A stretch of DNA of 64,000 nucleotides from Liriodendron chinense. Taxonomy: Eukaryota > Streptophyta > Magnoliopsida > Magnoliales > Magnoliaceae. Made by a program: the position numbers and the translations under genes. This document shows, in pieces, positions 1-11,483 of the stretch. The stretch covers positions 3,596,001-3,660,000 of the forward strand of contig ML058469.1 of NCBI GenBank assembly GCA_003013855.2. The letters run 5' to 3'. Within the stretch, counting starts at the first letter, position 1, and the number at the start of each line of letters is the position of its first letter. Under the pieces are notes generated by a model. That model was not told where the DNA came from, made no database searches, and saw nothing but the letters and a program-made list of their open reading frames with translations.

Positions 1-1000
1 TATATTTCAGAATCACTATGGTGCATAGGGAATGGGACAAGAGAAAGGCAGCTACATTTGCAGCAACCTTGGCAGCAATATCATGTGTATTTTCTTTTGA
101 GTTTTAGTTTAACCTATTAATGGTTGGCTAAACCTCTTAGCTAGGGCTAAGAGGTGAAGCTTATAATTATTTACAATGCTTAGTTTGAATTAATTTAAGA
201 ATTTTTTGATTTAATGAAGAACACTTCTAGTTCTAGTCTGAAATAAAGTTGGTATTTTTAGTTTAATCTTCTTTCTCTTGTGATTATACTTACATGTGAT
301 GTTTTGATTTACTGAGATTGATCAATGGGGTGTTGTTGATAGAATTTTGGGTTGTAGAGATCTTAGATTCATCATGATATGGTGAATGCTAGATGATCTT
401 ACAAATCAAGTTTCCTAAGTGCTTATCTAAAACTAAACTTAAAGAAGCTCTTATCTTTTAATTTGATCTGAGATAGATGTTTATGTATTGATTTTGGTTC
501 AATTGAAGTTCAATTCATGCTTCTAAATCAAGTTTAGTGATAAGACTTGAGGAAGAATCATGAATGTTATCTCTCTTGTTTTGTGAAGGATTAGGCTGTG
601 TGACTGGATACGCTCAATGCCTTAGTTGGTATGAGAGAACCATCAGTAGATGATCCATCTATGTTAGATGTTTTATGATGATTTGATTGTTCTATATTTC
701 AATTGGATAAGGATAGAACTCTGATTCTAATTGAGTTATTGGCTTAAATAATTGGATTAACATTATGAATGATTATAAGTGGATCCTTAGCGCTCCGGTA
801 TTTATTTTCCTTATTTAGTTCTAAAGTAGATAGTTTTATGTTCTTAAAATCCATACATTAATATAATTCTGAATTTAGGCCATTCTAGTTATGTAGTTTA
901 GAATTGTTACAACAATCTCTGAGGATTGACCCCGGTCTTACCGAGAATTATTACTATATCGCAGCCTTGCACTTAAGGCGAGCGAACACACAAAAAACGT
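1..1000 (+). mobile_element. Degenerate Athila-like gypsy LTR tail
   Basis: AT-rich sequence without a usable reading frame. Near 918-990 it carries the phrase GGATTGACCCCGGTCTTACC followed by a 'tatcgcagccttgcactt' stretch. Such wording is typical of the 3' part of Athila-type plant gypsy LTRs. The matching Athila-like gag/protease remnant that follows from 1270 on the same strand supports the call. No boundaries or target duplication could be set because the left end is outside the window. Confidence 0.45.
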
Positions 1001-1269
1001 ATATAGAGGATGCTTCGAAAACATTCATGCAAAGTTAAACTCAGATTAACCAAACAAATCATAAATTGATTCAAGGCTTAAAGTTTCAATTGAGAAAATT
1101 AAGGCTCGCTTAAGCGCAAGGAAATAAACATTTTTGTCCCAACTCCAACCTAACCCAAAATCAAAATGCGAGATAAGTGTTCCTAGTTCCTCAAACCAAC
1201 ACATGAAACATGTTAAGTCTATCACCACTCGTAGAAGTGGAAAAATAAGAAAAAAATAATAATAATCCG

Positions 1270-2020
1270 GTGAAGGCCACAAAGCCTAATGATCTGGTAT
1301 ATTCTAAAGAGGATGATAGACCTAACACCACTTTGCATGATGAAGAGCCATTGAGAGAATATAAGCCCGTTGTTCCATTCCCACAATGGTTGATTTCACC
1401 AAAACCTCATGAGAAATATCAGGAATTTTTGAAGATTTTTAAGCAAGTCAAGATCAACATCCCACTGTTGGATGTCATTTAAAAAATACCGTCATATGCC
1501 AAATTTTTAAAGGACCTTTGCATGATCAAGAGAAAGTTAAACGCACAAAAAAAGGTATTTTTTTACTGAGAAAGTGAGTGTCATTATCAATCAAGGCGTG
1601 CCTCAGAAATATGAAAATTTCAGTAGTCCAACAATATCATGCATGATTGGTGACTATCGATTGAAGCAAGCTTTACTTGATCTAGGGGCAAGTGTGAATC
1701 TACTCCCCTACTTGGTATATGAACAGTTGGGTTTGGGTGAATTGAAACCCACCAAAACCACGCTTCAACTTGTCAATTGTTCGATCTATGTATCGAGAGG
1801 AATGGTAGAGGATGTGCTTGTCCAGGTTGATAAGTTCTACTACCCGATAAACTTTATTGTCTTGGACACACAACCCATGGTTAATGTTGGCACTCAAATT
1901 TCTGTCATACTTGGCCGTCCATTCCTAGATAAATCAAATGTCATAATCAATTGTAACAACAGAGTTGTAAAGATTTTTCCTCAACCTAGGAACATGCTTC
2001 ACTTCTATCAAGGTTCGTTC
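1270..2020 (+). pseudogene. Athila-type Ty3/gypsy gag C-terminus and aspartic protease, broken
   Basis: Two plus-strand frames (1270-1482 and 1574-2089) form one decayed coding stretch. The first carries a 'PFPQWLISPKPHEKYQEF' type segment and continues past a stop as 'IPSYAKFLKD', both typical of the end of Athila gag. The second is a retropepsin-like domain: the active-site region reads LLDLGASVNLLP (DLGAS in place of DTGS, usual for this lineage), and ends with ILGRPFLDKSN, the flap/ILGRPFL motif. Stops and frame changes show it is dead. RT and integrase of the same element are not seen downstream, where antisense copia sequence takes over at about 2020. Confidence 0.7.
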
Positions 2021-3065
2021 GATCCCATCGAACATCTTGATACGCATATATCCAATCTTCACAACTTTACAGGTGTAGTCATCACTTAGAAACAACGAAC
2101 CACCTTCGTACTCCCTATATGAAGTAAATGCACTACGATTAGGGCACATGTGATACAAAGCCCCGAAGTCCATGAGCCACTCATCTCTGAGAAATCCTAA
2201 CTTTGACACCGTCAAGACCTCGCATTAATCACTACCGCCCTCAAATTATTTTATGGTATTGGCCTCCTTCGAAGATTCTTCCATCTTCTTTTTCTTATTC
2301 ATGGGATTCTTACAATCCCATTTCATGTGCAATTTCTGGCCATACACCCAACACTTCAGCTTACCCTTCCCCTTGCCCTTGGACTTGAATATCGAACGAG
2401 AGGATCCAGTATTTCGATTAAAATTCATCCCCCTCATAATCAGTGCATCATAGGATGACCCTACGCCGCCACTCTTCTTTCTCATGGCCTTCTACTGAAG
2501 GGTTGAGATGACTGTCTTGACTGTTTATGGTCTTCCTTCCTATGCACAAGGAGTCATTGAACGACTCATATAAATTTGGAAGAGAATTTAACAAGATGCA
2601 TGCCTAATATTCATCCTTTATGTTCTCCTATGTCCAGTTACTTGTAGATAAGCCTATTGAAGTTGTTGATGTGGCCCTCAACATTGGCCCCCTCTGTCAT
2701 CTTCATGTTGAATAACCAGAGCATCAGATACAACTGATTCTCTAGAGACTTCTTAGCGTAGATGTTATCTAGCTTCGCCTATGTATTAGCCGCCGTCTTC
2801 TCCCTCATGATATTATAGAGAACGTCATCTGTCAGACACAATTGAATAGAGATTTTGGCCTTCTTGTTGAGTTTGTTCTAATCTTCTTCTAACATAAATT
2901 CCAACGCTTCCCAAGCACTTCTTCGAGCACTTGTTTAACTAGAAGGCCTTCCATTTTCACCTTCTACAGTTCAAAATTATTTTTGCAGGAATATTTCTTC
3001 ATGTTGAACTTCATGCTAGATGCCATGATACTTGTCTTTATATTCAGAACTGCTACCCAACGTAA
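2020..3065 (-). pseudogene. Ty1/copia gag to protease remnant, antisense
   Basis: Read on the minus strand from 3065 down. The first part (about 3060-2500) gives gag-like text such as LDNIYAKKSLENQLYLMLW (UBN2-type gag). Then comes a decayed zinc knuckle (CWVYGQKLHMKWDC, 2246-2485) and then the protease start WLMDFGALYHMCPNRSAF (1934-2215), where the usual DSGAS is changed to DFGAL. The order gag, knuckle, protease and the neighbouring minus-strand PBS and LTR at 3066 onwards make a 5' copia fragment. Several stops and frame breaks; not functional. It overlaps the tail of the Athila fragment, so one was inserted into the other. Confidence 0.72.
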
Positions 3066-3650
3066 GCTCTAATACCACTTGTTGGGAACCTCGCGTAAGC
3101 ACAAAGGAGAATTAAATAAGCAAACCACACAACACAAGCAATCACATGCAAAGACGATCTGAGTTTTACGTGGAAAAACCCTTGCGGGAAAAAACTACGA
3201 CATAAAGCGATTACTATGTAAAATTAGAAGTACAAGAGATGAACAACTTCAATAAACCACCCAAGAGAAAATTCAAGCTCTCTCTCACCAAAATTATCTC
3301 TCCAAACTCTAATTCCGTTTAGAAACATATTAGCATCCCTATAACTCGATTACACTTGCTTTTATAAGCTATAATAAAAAATAGAAACAATTAGTGCAAA
3401 ACCACGTAAACTACGTAACAACAACCATCGTCGTCAAGCGCTCGACCCAATCTCATCGGACGCCCAAGACTACCTTCAGTCGCTCGACGCTCAGGGGTTC
3501 AATTGCCCGAACACCTCAAAAAACGTCCAGAGAGTTTTGTCATAATGCTTAAGAGTATCGGGCACCTGAGCCTCCAAGTTCGGTCGCCTAAACCTTTCCG
3601 AAAACGTCCAGAGACCAATCTGCATAATAGGTAGAGTTTCAGTCACCCGA
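3066..3650 (-). mobile_element. Copia 5' LTR and tRNA-Met primer binding site, antisense
   Basis: On the minus strand TGGTATTAGAGC (plus 3066-3077) is one base from the usual copia primer binding site TGGTATCAGAGC. On the plus strand TGTTGGGAACCTCGCG starts at 3080, which is the complement of an LTR 3' end (...CCCAACA). The LTR body runs right from there. Its outer end is uncertain, because plus-strand copia RNase H text begins at about 3670. The gag remnant at 2020-3065 lies in the correct position for this LTR. Confidence 0.55.
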
Positions 3651-3669
3651 AACCCCATGTTGTCCAACA

Positions 3670-3848
3670 TGAAGGCTTTGTCCACCACAAAGCACATAGA
3701 GGTGTGACTAAAGAAGATCTCACCCAATATATCCCATCTAAAGTTCAACTAATTATTTATTTTCACCAAGTCGTTGCCATGATGCAAGAGTCATTCATTA
3801 GTGATAAGTTGGGCATGTTCGCTCTATGTACTCTAGCTTGAGGGGGAG
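3670..3848 (+). pseudogene. Copia RNase H C-terminus and polypurine tract
   Basis: Plus-strand text resembles the end of copia pol: TKHIEV near 3690, YIPSKVQL near 3729-3752, then IFTKSLP near 3757-3777 in a shifted frame, followed by KLGMF and a stop. The polypurine run GAGGGGGAG immediately precedes the LTR-like TGTTGGAAG at 3849, the standard copia 3' arrangement. At least one base is inserted and there are stop codons. Confidence 0.55.
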
Positions 3849-4066
3849 TGTTGGAAGTAACTAATTGAAGAACTTTCGTACGCAATAGAATAGAATGTAA
3901 GAATCAATTGAATAAGCAGCGTATTGGCCCCCCATATACATTGTACACGACTTCATAATATTATAAAAAGAGGAGTGAGGCTAAGGGTTTTGTAAGTTGC
4001 AAACTCTAAGCTCCCTCTCTCTCTCTCTCTTCCCTTCGAGTGTGACTCTTTCTCCTTCATTGTTGC
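3849..4066 (+). mobile_element. Copia 3' LTR (short)
   Basis: Begins TGTTGGAAGTAACTAATTG right after the polypurine tract and ends ...CATTGTTGCA, giving TG...CA ends over about 218 bp. A CT microsatellite (about 4013-4031) lies inside. No partner LTR in the same orientation is seen upstream. Confidence 0.5.
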
Positions 4067-4165
4067 AGTAAGATGTATCTCAGCCGCTTGTTAAATCCAA
4101 TAACTCATATGCACGCGCGCATAAAAGCTCCATGCTGCCTAGCACGTAGGAGACCAAAATTTATA

Positions 4166-4766
4166 TAGGGCTCTCAATGGGTCAGATCTAGATCGGATCC
4201 AGTTGGATCTAGCTCCAAGTTAAAAAATTTGTAGATAGATTCAGATTGGATTCGGATCCAACTTGGATCCAAAAGGTGATATCCATATCTGATCCATTCA
4301 TAAATAGCGAGATCCATTTCCGATCCAAAATCCATATAACCATCGGATTCGGGTCGGATCTAGGTCCGAATCCACCCCATCACAAATCTAAAAAGTATAT
4401 AATATAATATATTTAATTTAGTAGCAAAATTATGCAAATCCCACTATTTACTGTGATATGGTCGACCTGGGATTGACATATATCTCAATTTTGAGACGTG
4501 GCCTAAAATAATTTGGAAAACAGATGGCCGGCATGGGTATAATATATACAGTAAGGTGACAATGAGTTAGATTTGGATCGGATTTAGTTGGCTCTGGCTC
4601 CAAGTCCGAAAAGCTATAGACGGGTTCAAATCAAATTTGGATCTATTTTTGTGAATCCGAATCTGGTCCATTTAATTAATCAGACATATTTTAAGATCCA
4701 AATCCGCATTATATGGATTTGGAGCGAATCAGATGTCGGATCTGACCCGCTCCATTGAAAGCTCTA
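4166..4766. mobile_element. hAT-like non-autonomous DNA transposon, 601 bp
   Basis: Terminal inverted repeats TAGGGCTCTCAATGG (left) and CCATTGAAAGCTCTA (right) agree at 13 of 15 bases, and the inverted match continues inward through GGGTCAGATC. The element is flanked on both sides by the identical 8 bp AATTTATA (4158-4165 and 4767-4774). An 8-bp target duplication is the mark of the hAT superfamily. The inside is rich in GGATCC/GGATCGGATC words, with two partial direct copies (about 4166 and 4553), and has no coding capacity. Confidence 0.85.
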
Positions 4767-4774
4767 AATTTATA

Positions 4775-5700
4775 TTTGTGTACGTGTATATGTATGTGTG
4801 TACCTATATATGTTTGTCATTGTCTTAGTTTTTTTTTTCTTCATCTCCGCATCTTCGCCTTCTAAGGATCTGATTTCACACATTACATATACTTGGTAGT
4901 GTGGCACGTGCAATGCTTTCAATGGAGGAGAGTGACCGGAGGAGAAGGGACTCATCAGGCTGAAAGTTTCACGAGAGAGGATTTATATGGTACTCTAGCT
5001 ATGAATGACACTTCATAATCCCATATTAAACCGACAAAATTGTGGAGTCTGTTGTTGATAAGAGTCTGAAATCATATTGATTGGACAATCGTAACCATTG
5101 ACTCATGGACACGTTTTTTAAATAAGACAATTGAATATTTGTCATTTTTGGCCGTCCAATAAATGCCCAACAATCTAATAACTAATAACCAAATAAAGTA
5201 GTTTTTGTTCATGATACATAGCTTGGATGGTTTATTTTGACTTGCAGCCAAGTATGCAATTTCTTAATAATTTTTAATTATCTGTGTATCATCCATCACA
5301 CTCTGCAGGAGTATGAGAGTCCTTTGAATTCCCAATGGTAGTTGGCTAGAAATTTAATTGTGAGGGCCAAAACGTCCAAACAGTACCTGTCCAGGAAAAA
5401 GTGGGATTGCACACACACCACTGAAACCTTTTTTAGGCCCACAGAAATTTTGGATCAGGCTGATATTTGATTTCTTCCTTTTGTCCTGGTGAAATTACCT
5501 AATGAACCGGTTGGATGGCATATCAACATCATGGTGGACCTAAAGAAGGTTTCAATAGTGAGTGTTTACGTCCCTATCATTTCCATGGTAAAGCCCATTG
5601 GGCTCATGATCTAACTCGAGTTGATGAAACTGATGGACGGAGTGGTTGTCACACGACTTCATGGTAGGCCTCACAGATCTTTTGGTTTAACGTGCTATTG
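4775..5700. other. Non-coding; MITE-like repeat in second half
   Basis: No gene seen. From about 5380 to 5690 the text (GGTTGGATGGCATATCAACATCATGGTGG and similar, in short words) matches the hairpin repeat family that recurs at 6-9 kb and 22-24.7 kb in this window. Confidence 0.4.
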
Positions 5701-5960
5701 TAAGGGTTGTCAATGGGCGGGGCTGGCACGTTGAGCTTTTGGATCAGGCCTGTCTCCGGCCGGACTTGATCTGGGACATGAGGCCAGAGGGTTGGGCTCG
5801 AGCTTAAAATTCAAGTCCGTTTTTCAATCAGGCCAAGCTTCGACGGTGTACAACAACTCATCAGCTTACTCGAATTCGGTCGGGGTGGCCTAATAGGGTT
5901 TGCAGGCAATTTTGTAATTTCAAAAGAGAAACTCCTGCGAGGTTAGACGTTCAACCAGCT
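5700..5960. mobile_element. hAT-like terminal fragment
   Basis: GGGTTGTCAATGGGCGGGGC at about 5703, followed by GGCC/GGGCTCGAGC-rich sequence, resembles the end of plant hAT elements (xGGGxTGTCAATGGGC). No opposite terminus is identified. Confidence 0.35.
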
Positions 5961-6017
5961 TAGGAATTGACAGTTAGTGCTTTATGTTAATAAATAAGAG
6001 GGAGAGAAGGAAATGGT

Positions 6018-6962
6018 CAGTGGCTCAGGTGGGCCCCACTGTGATATTTATGTGAAATCCACCCCAACCACCATGTGCATCATCCTATGTTAGGCCCAAG
6101 ACACAAAATTCTGTCCATCTGTTATTCCAATGGACCACACCGTTAGAAACAATATACAGGTCAATGTTCACCCTACAAATTGTTTCCCTTGGTAATGCCC
6201 ATGTCAATCATATATGGACCTGAGTTTTGGGTTTTAAGCCTAAGTTTTGGTGTGGCATCTGATGGTTGGAGTGGATTTCATATAATCATCATGGTGACCC
6301 TGTAAAAATTAAAGGCGGATGTCTCTCTCCTAATGTTTCGTTGGGGTGGCCCACTTTAATCACAATTCAGCCTGATCTTTTGTCTCCAAACCTAATGTGG
6401 GATTACATATCTTATGGTAGAAATGGATCTCACATACCCATTATAGTGGCTGTGTAAAAATAAATGGGGACCGTTAAGTAATTTCTTTTTAATATGTAAG
6501 TGGAAATGTCCCGTGGAAAGCCACCCATGAATTTTTAAGGGTTCAACCATGATGTGTATTTGAAATCCCCTTCGAACATTCAATGTGTAATTGCAAGTTA
6601 GACCTGGGTCCAAAACATTAGGCTAACTTGTGATTTGGATGGGCCATGCCAAAGGAAACAATTGAGAGAGATGTCCACCTTTAATTTTTACAAGGCTCAC
6701 CATGATGATTATATGAAATCCACTCTAACCATTATATGACATGCCAAAACCTAAGCTCGTGACCAAAAAATCAGGCCCACCTGATTCAAGTGGGACAAAC
6801 CAAGTAAACATTTTAGAGGATGGGCATTGCCCTGTATATTGTTTCTAATTGTGTGGTCCACTTGAGTTGTGGATATGGATGATTTTTGTTCCGTAGGCGT
6901 TGTCACATTTTTAGTGGTCAGATTGAATTTAACATAAACACCATAGTGGGCCCCTGCCCAGC
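6018..6962. repeat. Nested palindromic MITE (hairpin inside hairpin)
   Basis: Outer arms: about 6025-6200 (GTGGGCCCCACTGTGATATT...) and its inverted, diverged copy at about 6820-6960 (ending CACCATAGTGGGCCCCTG). Between them is a second inverted pair: about 6230-6350 (GGAGTGGATTTCATATAATC) against about 6655-6760 (GATTATATGAAATCCACTC). Both pairs match by reverse complement over more than 100 bp. No coding function; the small open frames inside are by-products. Confidence 0.7.
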
Positions 6963-7129
6963 CGGGCCCAAAAGATAATGGACTGGGCCTGGGTTGTTAG
7001 TAATACTTTTTACCATGGCCTGCCGCTTGACAGAATCTAGGACCGGTGGCGGATCTCATGGTCCAAGCTTGGACCAAACTTTCAGATCAAGGGCTGAAGT
7101 GAAGCCAATATTTGAGGCCTGAGCATTTA

Positions 7130-7684
7130 ATTCATTGTGAACGTGTGGCCCACCCAACGAATGGACGATCCTGATTCATCCAGCAGGGCCTGTTCGACTA
7201 TGGTATGTGTTACACAATTCAATCATCATCCTCCCAAACATAAACAATGTCAGGAACCTTTGGCCCAAAGTGGACGCACCAATTTTGCACTTTGGCTCAT
7301 CAATGTTTGGGCCCACCAGATGTGTGGTTCTGATCACTGTAGAGAAAATTGCAGATATGATGAAAATGTGGGTGTTGAAAAGAGTGACAAACGGTCCACA
7401 TTCATGGCTCAAACTCCATAGTTTTGGTTCATAGGACAGACTTATTTTTTGGGACAGATCTTATCTATGGTGGGCCCCAATTGACCCATTCACATCATTC
7501 AACGGCCATGGTTCCCAGCCCAGGTAGACATCCTCATCAATAAGCATGTGGGCTGAGCCCCACTTTCACTTCAAGTGAGTCAGGGGCCGGGGGAAAGGTC
7601 CAGATTGATCCAGGCCCACTACGGAGGCTGAGGAAATGAAGAGGCTGTGTCTATGCCATGTGTCTATGCAATCGGACGCGGATT
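7130..7684. repeat. Scattered fragments of the local hairpin repeat family
   Basis: GTGGCCCACCCAACGAATGG, GGGCCCACCAGATGTGTGG and GGTGGGCCCCAATTG words, without clear mirrored arms. No gene seen. Confidence 0.35.
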
Positions 7685-8216
7685 GCCTGCGAAAGCCTTT
7701 CGCAAGCATCTCCTGCGCTCGGAATCTAGGTAGGGCCCACCGTGTTGTTTGTGAGAAATCTACGCCGTCCAACCGTTTTTCAAGCTTATTTTAGGAAGTG
7801 CGACAAAAAATGAACTGGGTTAAAGACTCAAGTAGGCCGAAAACGTGAGGACTGAACTTCCACAGTTGACTCAAGTGGGCCGAAAACGTGAGGATTGAAC
7901 TTCCACAGTTGAAATATTGGTGGGGCCACATAAGTTTTGGATCAGGAAAATTTTGTGTTTTCAGTTCATATCAGTAGAAATGACATTATGAACAGTATGG
8001 ATGGCATATAAACATCACTGTGGACCATAGAGGTTTCAACGGTAGGAATTTCCCTACCCACTTTGTGCTTTAGTGTGGCCCCCTTGAGTTTTGTATTCAG
8101 TTCATGTTTTGTTTCACAGGCTAAAATGATATCACAAAACAGTTGGACGGCATAGATTTCTCACAAACATCATGGTGGGCCCTACTTAGATTCCGAACGA
8201 AAGGCTTTTGGCAGGC
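7685..8216. repeat. Hairpin MITE, 532 bp
   Basis: Left arm starts GCCTGCGAAAGCCTTTCG and runs through GGTAGGGCCCACCGTG and GAAATCTACGCCGTCCAACCG. The right arm is its reverse complement (CGGCATAGATTTCTCAC ... GGTGGGCCCTAC ... CTTTTGGCAGGC), except for a 16-bp extra stretch in the left arm. An internal direct repeat (AAGTAGGCCGAAAACGTGAGGA-type, near 7830 and 7873) is also present. No target duplication could be established. Confidence 0.7.
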
Positions 8217-8329
8217 CCGATTCAATCAGTATGGATGACCCGTACGACCATGCCCCGCCATGCGCAAGGACTTGGATTCGGTAGTGTCCGCTACACTGCC
8301 GAGTGCAGAACTTGTTGATGCTCTGGGCT

Positions 8330-8560
8330 CGACCATGATGCATTCGTTTTATCCACACCGTCCACTCATGTTGTCAGATCATTTTAGTGCATGAGCCAAA
8401 ACATAAGACAGATCCAAATTTCATGTGGACCACACCACAGGAAACAAGGGTGATTGAACGCCTACGATTAAAAACTTCCTAGGGACCATCTGAATCTCAT
8501 ACCTAAGGTTACATGATGGTGGAACCCACAGAGCAGTGATCGAACCCGAGTCCCACCATT
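8330..8560. repeat. Partial MITE of the same hairpin family
   Basis: Contains TCCACACCGTCCACTCATG, GTGGACCACACCACAGGAAAC and AAAAACTTCCTAGGG, which recur at 23.2-23.5 kb and 24.3 kb. No mirrored arm adjacent. Confidence 0.5.
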
Positions 8561-8599
8561 ATGCTACTTTGAGAGGCGAAAAGTCAGCCTCTTTTTCTT

Positions 8600-9310
8600 T
8601 TATTGAGAGTTTTTAGACAACACAAACAACAGAAGATGCTCATCAATCATTTGAAATACTTCACCATATGCCATATGGCTCACTAGAGCCTTGCAAACTG
8701 CATACACGTGTGCAATGAAAACCAATGTACACACCAAACATTTGCCAACATGACACATAAGTGAGAGATCCAATCCATCCATCAGATTGGTCCCACCTTC
8801 TACATGTAATCCAAAAAAAAAAAAAAAAGGTCCACTCAGCATGTGGGCCTTAATATTGATAAAAGGTGGATGGGTTGGAAAATTTCAACCAAGTTTTTAT
8901 AGCTTTACATTTATTTTGAAAACTGTGGCCCACTTGACAGATAGATCAATCCAATTCTTGGGCTAGGTCTTCAATATAGTAGTGCCTTTCTGATGGATGG
9001 ATTGGATCTCACATATATTGTTCAATTCTGATACGTGTGGCCTCTACGGTTAGTACGTGGGCCACAATATAGCTATTTCTATGAGTTGTGTTTTGCACTT
9101 TGGACACTGATGGTGCGCACTCCACCACCTTATTGGGAGACGCTCCACAAAGTCAAATTTCTGTCTCTTCTAACTAGCATGCGCCGGTCATCCAAATCCG
9201 TTGAAAATGACTTTCAAAGAAGGGGAATGATCATCGTGATAGTTCACCATTATTTATTTAGCGGTGCCGATTCGTCCACCACACGTGTGCATGCTTCCAT
9301 AACAGTCTGA
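8600..9310. repeat. Degenerate relative of the Mutator-like MITE at 53.3 kb
   Basis: Shares the internal order seen in the 53,286-53,678 element: ACACGTGTGCAA, ...GATCCAATCCATCC, ...GTGGCCCACTTGACAGATAGATCAA, CAATATAGTAGTGC, TGATGGATGGATTGGATCT. Its ends are eroded, so no target duplication is visible. An A-run lies at 8812-8828. Confidence 0.55.
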
Positions 9311-9960
9311 AATGCCAATATTAAGTGGCCCATCCTAGATTGTGGATATAAATGCTCTGATCGGCTGATGTTAACAGTCCAACCAGTGCGTAATAAATGG
9401 ACGGGTAAAGAAAGCCGCTAAAGCTCCAAATTTGGAGGCGGATTATGTCCTTCCCCACTCTAGGAAGGGGCTCTATGGGCCCACTGTGATGCATGGGTCT
9501 TTTCTACGTTGTTTATTCATTTTTTTTTTTAATATTATTTTAGGGTATGAGCCTGAAAATGAGGTATATCAGATACTAGGGGACAAAACCGCTGGAAGCA
9601 GTGATGGCCTTCAAACCTTATTATAAAATAAGTGTCTGTGTGGCCCACATGACCACTCTTTTATCTTCTATTAGTCTTTTTACATCTAGAGACTCTTCAC
9701 AATGTCTCTTCACATTTCAAGAATATCTTTTTCCATTATAAAGATAAAACTTTTTTTCATTTTAATGAGATTTTTTTAAGTATAAAAAATCATTGAATTT
9801 TCTAATTAATTAAAGGAGACGGGGAGTCATTGTAAACATCCCACCCAAAATAAGAGTACTACTCTGTATGATCCTAGCATTCAAAATTGAATGCTCGATT
9901 GTTCTTAAGAATGCTCAAAACCCTAATCCAGTCAATCGGACTCCATAGTTTAGGCTTGTA
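9311..9960. other. AT-rich, no gene seen
   Basis: No convincing coding or RNA gene. T-rich runs near 9517-9540 and 9740-9790. Confidence 0.4.
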
Positions 9961-10840
9961 AGTTGTTGGAAGATACGTCGCTCGTAGCTAGTATCTTTTA
10001 AGGAATTATCTATTGGTGGGAAAGCTGACATCAATATTGTCTTGGTCTGTGACTCAATAAACTCATGTACTTCTTGAACCACATATGGCCCAACTCATTT
10101 GGCAACCAATTCGCCACCTGTTTTGTGAGTGATTACGAATGGTCACTTGAGTGCAAGCACCATGTCGCCTTACTTGAAGAAGTGATATTGTACCTTATGG
10201 TTGAAAGATGCAAATATGTGAGCCTAGTATAGGTCAAGGTGTTACTAAGCTTAAAATCTTTTTTCATCAAGGACATCAAGCTTAATGAGATGAATCCTTA
10301 CATTTTGATCATTGTTGAGGGAGTATCTGTACTTTCAAGGAAAGTATGTCTCATCAATTAAAAGGTAAGGTGTGGCCTTTATGGCTGTTGGGTGTGTGGT
10401 CCGGTAAGCCTAGAGCGCTTTGGGGAGGTGCTCGTTTTAGTCTCGCATATTATTTGAGACTATTTTCTTCAGTAGCTTGATAATCCCTATGTTAAACGCT
10501 TCAACTAGTTCATTGGTAGTCAGATGGTAGATAGTGGAGAAGTGATGCACGATCTTAAACTTCCCACACAACTTTTGCATGACCACGTTCTTAAGTGGCG
10601 TGACATTATTAGTGATGATCTATTGAGGAACACCATGGTGATAGATGATTTTATGATAAATGAAGTTAGTGACGTCTATACCCATTACGTGCTTTAGAGG
10701 CACGACTTTAGCTCACTTAGAGTAGTAGTACGCGACAATTAATATGTATTAATGACTATGAGATGATGTTGCATTGATGGGACTAATATCGAGGCCCTTA
10801 AGTAGGAAGTGACCAGGAGGCAACAATCCAATTTAGATAC
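9960..10840 (-). pseudogene. Old Ty3/gypsy integrase, part downstream of the nested insertion
   Basis: On the minus strand, with many stops, the text reads as integrase: YYSKWAKVVPLKHVMG (about 10730-10680), YHHGVPQ*IITNNVTPLKN (about 10640-10590), IYHLTTNELVEAFN (about 10530-10490), LPKALWAYRTTHPT (about 10430-10400), and then a C-terminal VGPYVVQEV-like segment near 10085. These are the core, GQxE-like region and C-terminal parts in correct order. The rest (zinc-finger part) lies beyond the inserted element at 21,440-21,600. Confidence 0.75.
10836..10840. repeat. Target site duplication (left), GATAC
   Basis: GATAC just before the 5' LTR equals GATAC at 21,435-21,439 just after the 3' LTR. 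Five bases is the usual size for LTR retrotransposons. Confidence 0.92.
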
Positions 10841-10894
10841 TGTTGTAGGCAAATATAGTCTATCGAGAAGTGCAGGATCGCGGTCATAATGAAT

Positions 10895-11133
10895 GCGAGC
10901 AGTCAAGCTCGTGCTCGCCAGAGGAGGTCGCATCTTCCGATGCGAGCAGCTCGGCTCGTGCTCGCCAGAGAGGGTCGCATCTTCCGAATGCGAGCAGCTC
11001 GGCTCGTGCTCGCCAGAGGGGGTCGCATCTTCCGAATGCGAGCAGATCGGCTCGGGCTCGCCAGAGGAGGTCGCATCTCCCGGATGCGAGCAGCTCTGCT
11101 CGGGCTCGTCAGAAGGGGTCGCATCTCACGAAT
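10895..11133 (+). repeat. Tandem array, 48-bp unit x5, palindromic
   Basis: Units at 10895-10941 (47 bp), 10942-10989, 10990-11037, 11038-11085 and 11086-11133, followed by a partial unit. Each begins GCGAGCAG and contains GTGCTCGCC or GGCTCGCC about 18 bp later, so each unit can pair GCGAGC with GCTCGC. Units differ by a few substitutions and end GGTCGCATCT plus a few bases. The same array is in the 3' LTR. Reading frames that cross it (up to 170 codons) are products of the multiple-of-3 period, not genes. Confidence 0.9.
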
Positions 11134-11483
11134 GCGAGCATCCCTGACACAAGCAGCTCCCGACATCAGAATAGTCCTGAGTCTTCGTTTTTGGTTTGGA
11201 TGGTCCTCATACTTCCAGCATCCGGTTCCCATCGAGTGGCTTGTTTAATCCCTCTGCGATACCAAGCAGAGTTACATCCAGCGCGGCGGTCTTCACCCTC
11301 TCGGCGTCCCCTTCCTTTTCGGGGATTGCTATCAAGAAACGTGATTGCCGGAAGAAGTTATTGGGTTAGATCTTGCCTCTAAGGATAAGGATCTTGTCCC
11401 ACTAAATCAGCGAGATTTCGGTATCGTACGCGACATCAGCGGGATTTCGATATCTTACGTAACAAATTGGGTTGCTTCAGATC

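Noticed and set aside
10895..11133. Regular repeats resembling a CRISPR array
   Set aside because: Units are contiguous and alike along their whole length, with no unique spacers, in a plant LTR.
10870..11382. Open frames of 84-170 codons on both strands in each LTR
   Set aside because: They follow from the 48-bp tandem unit (a multiple of three) keeping all frames open; several overlap in different frames and none has a known domain.
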